A program made the translations under genes and the position numbers. The notes under the pieces are model-generated. The model did not search any database. It saw nothing but the letters and a program-made list of their open reading frames with translations, and was not told the origin of the DNA. Shown here in pieces: positions 57,429 through 64,000 of a stretch of 64,000 nt of DNA. Within the stretch, counting starts at the first letter, position 1. Every line of letters starts with the position of its first letter. The DNA is from Nitrospirota bacterium (lineage in GTDB: Bacteria > Nitrospirota > Thermodesulfovibrionia > Thermodesulfovibrionales > UBA1546): NCBI GenBank assembly GCA_009773185.1, contig WPIF01000004.1:62001-126000 (forward strand). The letters are read 5' to 3'.

Positions 57429-58498
57429 AAAACCTTTCCCTGAAGTATAAACTTTTCCTTTCAACGGCTGTAGTTGTAATCCTGTATGCTGTTTCTTCGA
57501 TTCTTTTTGTGAACCTGTATATAAAAAATACATTTCAGAAAGAAAGCATCAGGGATGGAAAGGCCCTTGTTGCAGCCATGTCATTGCATATCATAGATGA
57601 CCTGCTGACAAAAGACTTTGTAGCTATAGGTAAATTTTTTGACCAGATTATGGCAACAAACAGTGAAGTGTCTTACATCTTCATTGAAAAAGACGGCGAG
57701 GTATTATTGCATACCTTTCAGGGAGGATTTCCCAGAAAACTTCTGGATGTGGTGCATGAGAGAAATACCGTAGATTATGTGATTGTTAAAACAGCCGAAG
57801 AAACCTATCATGATTTCTCTGCTCCGATTTTTGAGGGCAGGGCAGGTTTCCTGCGGGTTGGTATTTCAGAAAAAATGGGCGAAGACGCAATAAGAAAAAC
57901 CATACAATCCCTGCTTATAATTGCGCTTGTCTGCGTGATAATTGCACTTGGTGTTTCGATATTAATATCAAGGAAGCTTACAAAACCGATATCATTGCTG
58001 ACCTCCACAGCTACTGAAATAGCGGATGGCAACTATTCAAAGGTTATTGAGGTGCATGGCGATGATGAGGTTGAAAAACTTTCCGGCGCATTTAATAAGA
58101 TGGCAGGCGCTGTGAAGATTAGAGAAAAAGAGCTCAGGGAAGTGAACGAAGAACTGGAGGCTGTCAATATAAGGCTTCATGAATATATCGAGGAATTGAA
58201 CAGGGCAAAGGACGAACTTGTAAAGTCTAAACAGGACAGGGCAGTTACAGAAACATCAAAAGCGATGATTCATCACATGAGGCAGCCCCTGACATATCTT
58301 GTTATGGCAATAGAGCTGTTCACAGACGAGATTCAGGGAGGCGCTTTTAATATGGATACCATCCAGAAAAGGCTTTTTGCGATTGAGGAAGCAGGAATGA
58401 AGGTGTCAGAACTCCTTAAGAAGTTTGAAGCGCTGAAAGAATACAAGACTGTTGAGTATTCTGACCGGACAAAGATAATAGATATAGGAGAGGAATGA
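57425..58498 (+). CDS. Membrane sensor with HAMP and histidine-kinase dimerisation helices but no ATPase domain
   Basis: A 357-residue protein. TM1 lies about 9-30, a periplasmic sensor about 31-155, TM2 about 156-178 and HAMP about 180-235 (SRKLTKPISLLTSTATEIADG). A coiled coil follows (about 235-275), then a DHp-like segment AMIHHMRQPLTYLVMAIEL with a candidate phospho-His. The chain stops at DIGEE, where a HATPase domain would begin. The frame is not visibly broken and nifU starts three bases later. It may work with a separate kinase or signal by conformation. GTG start coupled to the PhnD-like gene. Confidence 0.85.
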   Translation: MKNLSLKYKLFLSTAVVVILYAVSSILFVNLYIKNTFQKESIRDGKALVAAMSLHIIDDLLTKDFVAIGKFFDQIMATNSEVSYIFIEKDGEVLLHTFQGGFPRKLLDVVHERNTVDYVIVKTAEETYHDFSAPIFEGRAGFLRVGISEKMGEDAIRKTIQSLLIIALVCVIIALGVSILISRKLTKPISLLTSTATEIADGNYSKVIEVHGDDEVEKLSGAFNKMAGAVKIREKELREVNEELEAVNIRLHEYIEELNRAKDELVKSKQDRAVTETSKAMIHHMRQPLTYLVMAIELFTDEIQGGAFNMDTIQKRLFAIEEAGMKVSELLKKFEALKEYKTVEYSDRTKIIDIGEE

Positions 58499-58501
58499 TA
58501 T

Positions 58502-59332
58502 ATGTGGGAATACACTGACAAGGTGAAGGAACATTTTCTCCATCCCAAAAATATCGGAGAGATAGAAAATCCCGATGCGGTAGGAGAGGTCGGCAGCATT
58601 GTCTGCGGGGATGCATTAAAGCTTTATCTTAAAGTTGATGAGAAATCCGGCAAAATAACAGATGCAAAATTCCAGACCTTCGGCTGCGCAAGCGCTATCG
58701 CAAGCTCATCTGCGCTCACGGAGCTTGTCAAAGGCAAGACGCTTGATGAGGCATTAAAGGTAACAAATCAGGAAATCGCCGAATTCCTTGGAGGCCTTCC
58801 GAAAGAAAAAATGCACTGTTCTGTTATGGGCCGGGAGGCGCTGGAGGCTGCTATTGCCAATTACCGTGGACAGCCCCCTGAGGTTAAGGAGGAAGGCAGA
58901 CTTATCTGTAAATGTTTTGATGTTACGGAAGAAAAAATAAGAAAGGTTGCAATAGAAAACCACCTGACAACAGTTGATGAGATTACAGACTATACAAAGG
59001 CAGGAGGCGGCTGCGGTGAATGCAAAGCCGAGATAGAGGCAATCCTCAGGGACATCTGGGCATTAAAGAAACCTGAAAGACCTGTTGTTTCCAAAAAGCT
59101 TACCAACCTTCAGAAGATTGCCCTCATGCAGGAGATTATAGAAACAGAGATAAGGCCGGGCTTGCAGGCAGATGGAGGAGATATTGAACTGATAGATATT
59201 GACGGCAACAGAGTAATTGTTGCACTCCGGGGCATGTGCTCCGGCTGTCTGATGGCAGATGTTACCATAAAGGGGATTCAGGACAAGCTGAGAGAGATGG
59301 CGGGCGAAGAAATAACTGTGGAGGCGCAATAA
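58502..59332 (+). CDS. nifU: NifU-type Fe-S cluster scaffold
   Basis: A 276-residue three-domain NifU. The IscU-like domain has cluster cysteines in IVCGDAL, FGCASAIASSSAL and MHCSVMG. A BFD-like [2Fe-2S] domain (about 130-185) has CKCF and GGCGEC. The C-terminal Nfu domain has GMCSGCLMADVTIKG. It assembles Fe-S clusters using sulfur from NifS, encoded immediately downstream. No nitrogenase genes are in view; in anaerobes this pair often serves general Fe-S assembly. Confidence 0.96.
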   Translation: MWEYTDKVKEHFLHPKNIGEIENPDAVGEVGSIVCGDALKLYLKVDEKSGKITDAKFQTFGCASAIASSSALTELVKGKTLDEALKVTNQEIAEFLGGLPKEKMHCSVMGREALEAAIANYRGQPPEVKEEGRLICKCFDVTEEKIRKVAIENHLTTVDEITDYTKAGGGCGECKAEIEAILRDIWALKKPERPVVSKKLTNLQKIALMQEIIETEIRPGLQADGGDIELIDIDGNRVIVALRGMCSGCLMADVTIKGIQDKLREMAGEEITVEAQ

Positions 59333-60502
59333 ATGAAGACGATATATTTCGATAATAATGCAACAACAAATATAGCACCTGAGGTTATAGATGAGATGCT
59401 GCCTTACCTCAGGGAATTGTATGGAAATCCTTCAAGCATGCATACATTCGGGGGCCAGTTGCACAGAAAAATTGAAGAGGCAAGGTCAAGGGTCGCAGGG
59501 CTTCTCGGCGCCGGGCCAGAGGAGATAATATTTACAAGCTGCGGCACAGAGAGCGACAATACCGCGCTGATGAGCGCTGTTGAATCCGTGCCTCATAAAA
59601 AACATATTATCACATCAAGGGTTGAACACCCTGCTGTTTTAAATTTCTGCAAATATCTTGCAAGAAAAGGATACCGGGCGACATATCTGCCTGTAAGCAA
59701 GCAGGGGCAATTAAATGTTGATGAGCTTGTGAAGGCCCTGGATGAAGACACGGCTGTAGTGTCGCTTATGTATGCAAACAATGAGTCGGGTGTTATATTC
59801 CCGGTTGCTGAGCTTGGGGAAATGCTTAAAGAAAGAGGCATCTTATTTCATACAGATGCTGTTCAGGCAGTCGGAAAGATTCCGATAGACTTAAAAAAAC
59901 TTCCCGTTGACATGCTCTCATTATCCGGGCATAAGCTGCACGCGCCAAAAGGTGTCGGGGCTTTGTATGTGAGGAAAGGCGCGAGGTTTCATCCATATAT
60001 AATCGGGGGGCATCAGGAACACGGCAGAAGGGCCGGGACAGAGAATGTGGCCTCGGTTATTGCCCTTGGGAAGGCATGTGAGCTTGCAGGAGATAACCTC
60101 TCTCAGGAAGTAATCTATCTGAAGGGTTTAAGGGACAAACTTGAAAATGCGCTCTTGAAATCCTGTCCCGATGCAAGGATAAACGGAGATGTAAACAGCA
60201 GGCTTCCAAATACGACAAATATCAGTTTTGAATATGTAGAGGGAGAGGCAATTTTACTCAGGCTGAATGAATTCGGTATCTGCGCCTCTTCAGGCTCTGC
60301 ATGCACCTCGGGCTCACTGGAACCTTCACACGTTTTGAGGGCCATGGGAGTGCCTGCAACATTAATCCACGGTTCTATCAGGTTTTCTCTGAGCAGGTAT
60401 AACACCGAGGCAGAAGTTGATAAAGTCATTGAGATAATGCCTCCGGTTATAAAAGAACTCCGCCAGCTTTCGCCTTTTGGCAGGGAACGGATTAAGAAAT
60501 GA
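59333..60502 (+). CDS. nifS: Cysteine desulfurase NifS
   Basis: PLP enzyme releasing sulfur from cysteine. IYFDNNATTNIAPEV opens the protein; the PLP Lys is in SLSGHKLHAPKGVGALYVR; the catalytic Cys loop is ASSGSACTSGSLEPSHVL, the NifS/IscS (group I) form. 389 residues is normal. It directly follows nifU with no gap, a conserved pair. Confidence 0.96.
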   Translation: MKTIYFDNNATTNIAPEVIDEMLPYLRELYGNPSSMHTFGGQLHRKIEEARSRVAGLLGAGPEEIIFTSCGTESDNTALMSAVESVPHKKHIITSRVEHPAVLNFCKYLARKGYRATYLPVSKQGQLNVDELVKALDEDTAVVSLMYANNESGVIFPVAELGEMLKERGILFHTDAVQAVGKIPIDLKKLPVDMLSLSGHKLHAPKGVGALYVRKGARFHPYIIGGHQEHGRRAGTENVASVIALGKACELAGDNLSQEVIYLKGLRDKLENALLKSCPDARINGDVNSRLPNTTNISFEYVEGEAILLRLNEFGICASSGSACTSGSLEPSHVLRAMGVPATLIHGSIRFSLSRYNTEAEVDKVIEIMPPVIKELRQLSPFGRERIKK

Positions 60503-60540
60503 TAACGGCATATAAACTATGAATAAAAAAAGGCTGGAAC

Positions 60541-62217
60541 TTACAGCTCGAGCTGTGTAACCCTCATTAACTCCTCTACTGTTGTAATGCCTCTTTTAAC
60601 CTTTTCTATGCCGTCCTGTCTCAGTGTGCGCATTCCAAGTGAAATTGCCTTGTCTTTGATCTCACGCACGGTTGCATTTCTCATTATAAGGTCGCGTATT
60701 TCATCATCGACAAGAAGGAGTTCAAAAATGGCTATCCTGCCTCTGTAACCTGTGCCTAAACAATTGCCGCAGCCTTTTCCTTTCCATACTTCCTGGATAT
60801 CAGCGCTGAGTTCAGCCCTGATATTGTCTGCAGCTTTGAATTTTTCCTTGCATTCCGGACATATCCTCCTTACAAGCCTCTGGGCCATTACACCTACGAG
60901 TGTTGAGGAGACAAGGTAGTTTTCTATTCCCATATCCATTAATCTTGTTATAGCTCCGGGTGCATCATTTGTATGGAGTGTGCTGAATAAGAGGTGCCCT
61001 GTAAGGGCTGCATGTATTGCAATGCCTCCTGTCTCAAGGTCACGGACCTCTCCCACCATTATGATATCCGGGTCCTGCCTGACTATATGCCGGAGTCCGC
61101 TTGCAAAGGTCAGCCCTATTTTGGGCCTGACCTGTATCTGGTTGATGCCTGGCATCAGATATTCAACAGGTTCTTCTATCGTGATTATCTTTTTCTCGGA
61201 AGAGTTTATTCTGTCCAATGAGGCATAAAGGGTTGTGGTCTTCCCGCTTCCGGTAGGGCCTGTAATCAGTATCATCCCGTATGGCTTGTGGATAATGCTT
61301 TCATACTTCTCAATGAGTATATCGTCAAATCCTATGTCCGTTAATGTTATAAACGATGTTTCCCTGTCAAGGAGCCGCATGACTATGCTTTCGCCATAAA
61401 TAGTAGGGATTGTAGAAACTCTGATATCTATGTCTCTGCCTCCCAGATTACTCTTTATCCTGCCGTCCTGGGGCAATCTTCTTTCCGCTATGTTCATCTG
61501 CGATAAGAGTTTTATCCTCGATGATACGGCAGCTTGCATCCTGACAGGCATTACCTCTTTCTCATACAGTATCCCGTCTACTCTGTACCTGACCCGTACA
61601 TTAGCTTCCCCAGGCTCTATATGAATATCACTGGCCCTGTCCTTTACCGCATTTTCAATAAGCACATTTACGAGCTGTATAACGCCTTTTTCCTGCGCGA
61701 GGTCTTTAAGGTGGCCTATGTCTTCGCTTGTTCCTGTTGCTGCTGTGTCTTCTTCCGTTGCATTCTCTATTAATCTGAGCATAACAGCTTCCCTGGAGCC
61801 ATGGAGTATCTCAAGGTGGCCAAGAATGGCTGAGCTCTTTGCAAGGAAGATCTTGATGTCATAGCCAAAAGATGTTCTGAGAGAAGCGATAGCATCATTT
61901 CTCAGGGGGTCTCCTACTGCAATATTGAGTGTATTTTCAGAGATGGAAAGGGGCAGTATCAGGTTCTCCTTCAGAAAAGCAAAAGATATCTTTTCAATAG
62001 GTACGGCCTGCGGAAATTCGGTTTCAGCGATTATCGGGATATTGAACTGGAGGGAAAGCGCGTGAAGGAGCTCTTCTTCTTTTAGGAGCATATCATGCAA
62101 TATCTCTCCAAGCCTTCTTTTGCCTCCTTCAGACTTCTGGATATTGAGAGCCTGCTCTATATCTGTTTCTTTTACATATCCAAGCCCTAAGAGTATCTGT
62201 CCTATTTTTTTTGACAA
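60541..62217 (-). CDS. Type II secretion / type IV pilus assembly ATPase (GspE/PilB family)
   Basis: A 558-residue hexameric motor ATPase. The N-terminal MshEN/GspE-N domain (IGQILLGLGYVKETDIEQAL, FAFLKENLILPLS) precedes the catalytic core with Walker A GPTGSGKTTTLYASLD, the Asp box and Walker B VGEVRDLET, and the His box HLLFSTLHTNDA. A zinc motif CPECKEKF and CGNC sits near the C-terminus. The neighbours on this strand are Mla genes, so the linked secretion or pilus system is encoded elsewhere. GspE and PilB cannot be separated by sequence reading alone. Confidence 0.93.
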   Translation of the reverse strand: MSKKIGQILLGLGYVKETDIEQALNIQKSEGGKRRLGEILHDMLLKEEELLHALSLQFNIPIIAETEFPQAVPIEKISFAFLKENLILPLSISENTLNIAVGDPLRNDAIASLRTSFGYDIKIFLAKSSAILGHLEILHGSREAVMLRLIENATEEDTAATGTSEDIGHLKDLAQEKGVIQLVNVLIENAVKDRASDIHIEPGEANVRVRYRVDGILYEKEVMPVRMQAAVSSRIKLLSQMNIAERRLPQDGRIKSNLGGRDIDIRVSTIPTIYGESIVMRLLDRETSFITLTDIGFDDILIEKYESIIHKPYGMILITGPTGSGKTTTLYASLDRINSSEKKIITIEEPVEYLMPGINQIQVRPKIGLTFASGLRHIVRQDPDIIMVGEVRDLETGGIAIHAALTGHLLFSTLHTNDAPGAITRLMDMGIENYLVSSTLVGVMAQRLVRRICPECKEKFKAADNIRAELSADIQEVWKGKGCGNCLGTGYRGRIAIFELLLVDDEIRDLIMRNATVREIKDKAISLGMRTLRQDGIEKVKRGITTVEELMRVTQLEL

Positions 62218-62222
62218 GTTTT

Positions 62223-63698
62223 TTATCTCCCGGGGATTTTGGGGATTGTCCCAAAGAGATATTTAACGTCTTCATCCTCGAATTTCAGGCCTGCACCGAC
62301 ATAAGCCCCGCGCCGTTTCTTATTAAAGATGTTGTCAGCTCCAGCTGAAAGGAATACATTTTTGAATATAAAATAATCAACCCCGACTTTTGCATGGGGA
62401 TTTTTTGCCTCGTCTTCATTATTGGAAAAATCCCAGACATCAACAGATACCTTTGCCTTGTCATTAAAGAGGAAGTAATCTGCGCCGGCTCCGAATGTGC
62501 TTTCGGTAAGGCCGGCCCTAAGCGCGGCATTATTAAATCTTTTTGCGAACTGTGCTGTGAACTCTATCTTTTGTTCAACCTTTTCCTCTTTGACGGTAAC
62601 GCCATTAGTTGTAGTGGTCGTTGTCGTAACGCTTCCCACAGGGTCGCTGACGATCCCGAGTATATAGTATTTGTCGGGTCTCGGCTGGAGTGTTACATAG
62701 AAATAGCCCTTGGCATCTTTTGGCCTTGTGAGATAATCTGTCTGGAATGTTATGAAGGTCCTGAACCTGTCTATAGCGCTGATTGATTTGTTCACACCCT
62801 CTGCAGCCTTATTTACTGACTCGTAAAGCCTGTCATCCTTTACCAGTTTCCCGAGGGTACCTTCTCCCTGTGCGATCGTCTTGGAAATATTATCAATAGA
62901 TTGAGCGGCATTTTTTATGGTCGGCCTGTTTTCCTCTACCATTTCTTTTAATTCTTTGGCTGCCTTGTTAAGGTTTGCAACAAGGTCAGGGCCTTCTGTT
63001 TTTAAAGAAGCCGAGAAATCTTTTATGTTGCTCACCGTGGTTGTCAGAGGCTCCTTGTTTTTCTCCACGAGGTCATTTATTGACGTGATGAGATTGTTTA
63101 TATTGTCAAGTGTGGTCCTCATCTTGTGGTCATTGACAGCTATTGTTTCCTTAAGCCCTGCGGTAATATCCTTGATGTTCAGAATAGATTCCTTGAGCGC
63201 CTTTTTTGCTTCCGGGGTGCCGAGGGATTCACTGAGGGCAGATGCAAGCGTGCTTATGTTGGAAGAGACCCCTGAAAGGTTCCTGACCAGGTCATCTATA
63301 TCAATGACCTCCTGTACATTTTTTATTGTATCACCGTCTTTAAGTTCCGGTTTAGTGAGGCCTGTTTTTATCTCTAAATATTTATCGCCTAACAGCCCTG
63401 TTGCCTTTATGCCGACTGAGGCATCCGAGTATAATACAACGTCCCGGTTCACCCTGATAACAAGCCGTGCCTTTCCATCTTTAAGCTGTATCTTTTCAAT
63501 GGTACCGGCATCAACGCCTGCAACCTTTATCCGTGTCTTCTCGTCAAGCCCTCCGATATTTTTAAACTCGGCATAAAGGACATAGCCTTTTTTCTTTACC
63601 CATTCAAAACCTCCGACCTTAAACGTCATATATGTCAGAAGTGTAAGGATGACAAGTGAAAAAGCTCCTACCTTTAACTCTGTAGAAAAACTTTTCAT
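62223..63698 (-). CDS. mlaD: MlaD-family lipid-transport protein with long C-terminal beta region
   Basis: A 491-residue protein. One N-terminal membrane helix (FSLVILTLLTYMTFKVG) and an MCE domain (about 38-120, GYVLYAEFKNIGGLDEKTRIKVAGVDAGTIEKIQL) form the periplasmic lipid-binding ring. A long helical stretch (about 135-310) would make the needle. The last 150 residues look like beta-hairpins of an outer-membrane-type barrel (TFGAGADYFLFNDKAKVSVDVWDF, GVDYFIFKNVFLSAGADNIF). Short MlaD proteins lack that tail, so this chain may bridge both membranes. It overlaps mlaF by four bases. Confidence 0.86.
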   Translation of the reverse strand: MKSFSTELKVGAFSLVILTLLTYMTFKVGGFEWVKKKGYVLYAEFKNIGGLDEKTRIKVAGVDAGTIEKIQLKDGKARLVIRVNRDVVLYSDASVGIKATGLLGDKYLEIKTGLTKPELKDGDTIKNVQEVIDIDDLVRNLSGVSSNISTLASALSESLGTPEAKKALKESILNIKDITAGLKETIAVNDHKMRTTLDNINNLITSINDLVEKNKEPLTTTVSNIKDFSASLKTEGPDLVANLNKAAKELKEMVEENRPTIKNAAQSIDNISKTIAQGEGTLGKLVKDDRLYESVNKAAEGVNKSISAIDRFRTFITFQTDYLTRPKDAKGYFYVTLQPRPDKYYILGIVSDPVGSVTTTTTTTNGVTVKEEKVEQKIEFTAQFAKRFNNAALRAGLTESTFGAGADYFLFNDKAKVSVDVWDFSNNEDEAKNPHAKVGVDYFIFKNVFLSAGADNIFNKKRRGAYVGAGLKFEDEDVKYLFGTIPKIPGR

Positions 63699-64000
63699 GC
63701 AGTTACCCCTTCTACTTTTATTGGACCAACGGCGCTGCCTGTTATAAACTGCCTTACTATAGCATTGCCTGTGTTCTTTATCTCATCCGGAGTCCCGATC
63801 TCTATTATTCTCCCCTGATACAGCATTGCGATCCTGTCTGCAATCTTATATGCGCTGTGCATGTCATGTGTTATGGCCACAGACGTTACAGCGAGTTTTT
63901 GTTTCATTTCTATTATAAGGTCGTTTATCGCATCAGCCATTATCGGGTCAAGTCCTGTAGTAGGTTCATCATACAGGAGTATCTCGGGTTCGTGGGCTAT
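63695..64000 (-). CDS. mlaF: ABC transporter ATP-binding protein MlaF, C-terminal part only
   Basis: The minus-strand frame runs off the right edge; only the last 100 residues are present. IAHEPEILLYDEPTTGLDPI is the Walker B and D-loop. ITHDMHSAYKIADRIAMLYQGRIIEIG holds the switch His and the usual MlaF/Ttg2A C-terminus. It energises retrograde phospholipid transport with MlaE and MlaD; mlaE presumably lies beyond the window. Confidence 0.92.
   Translation of the reverse strand: MAHEPEILLYDEPTTGLDPIMADAINDLIIEMKQKLAVTSVAITHDMHSAYKIADRIAMLYQGRIIEIGTPDEIKNTGNAIVRQFITGSAVGPIKVEGVTA

Noticed and set aside
1-64000. Search for rRNA and tRNA genes
   Set aside because: No conserved rRNA segment or tRNA cloverleaf with a T-loop was recognised on either strand.

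Overview
The window reads as part of the chromosome of an anaerobic, Gram-negative (diderm) bacterium of moderate GC content. Outer-membrane biology is visible in several lipoproteins, RlpA, a BamE-like protein, an AsmA-like protein and an Mla-type lipid transporter. Anaerobic metabolism is visible in a 2-oxoacid:ferredoxin oxidoreductase, an FmdE-type protein, NifU/NifS and HgcA/HgcB. Menaquinone is probably made by the futalosine route (MqnB). Heavy AGG/AGA arginine usage, many PilZ, GGDEF and TPR proteins and abundant short dispersed repeats would suit Nitrospirota (Thermodesulfovibrionia-like) or a deltaproteobacterial lineage. That placement is inference; no rRNA or tRNA gene is present to test it.

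Layout. 0-6.2 kb: a calcium-type P-ATPase (cut by the left edge), a WD40-caspase lipoprotein and purC. 6.2-6.8 kb: a ParE-type toxin-antitoxin pair lying between purC and a second, degraded copy of the purC 3' end. 6.9-15.2 kb: TPR protein, pyruvate-kinase-C-like protein, HAD phosphatase, pepA, ribD, aconitase and lysA. 15.4-20.1 kb: response regulator, valS, nadC. 20.1-26.6 kb: a PilZ-PATAN-DnaJ-TPR fusion, rng, a PilZ protein, a GGDEF-EAL protein and a ferritin-like mini-protein. 26.6-31.6 kb: an accessory island with two genes whose borders have the geometry of integron cassettes, followed by two AAA_14/DUF4143 ATPases, one of them bracketed by direct repeats. 31.65-33.6 kb: argC, rpsI, rplM. 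33.9-37.0 kb: a large TPR protein and an ExeA-like ATPase. 37.0-44.3 kb, minus strand: xerC-hslV-hslU-rlpA-fmdE-argB-radA-lipoprotein. 44.3-49.4 kb, plus strand: ppx, a diguanylate cyclase with an apparent AUU start, beta and gamma subunits of a 2-oxoacid oxidoreductase, an ArgA-like acetyltransferase and two envelope proteins. 49.5-52.6 kb, minus strand: SAM hydrolase-like gene, pyrD, pyrK, greA. 52.7-54.5 kb, minus strand: a mercury-methylation operon of an AbrB-type regulator, hgcA and hgcB with its own promoter and operator-like palindrome. 54.6-60.5 kb: mqnB, an AsmA-like gene, a PhnD-like lipoprotein with a partner sensor lacking a kinase domain, nifU and nifS. 60.5-64 kb: gspE/pilB-like ATPase, mlaD and the 3' end of mlaF.

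Two genome-wide habits stand out. First, 7-8 bp tandem arrays and palindromes sit in frame inside coding genes (the P-ATPase twice, valS four times, pyrK, rlpA, mqnB and a lipoprotein). Second, several genes have a consensus -10 box only 5-8 bases before the start codon, which predicts leaderless mRNAs. The most important functional finding is the hgcAB pair, which predicts methylmercury formation. The most unusual structural findings are the cassette pair, the purC-tail duplication around the toxin-antitoxin module, and the in-frame heptamer arrays.
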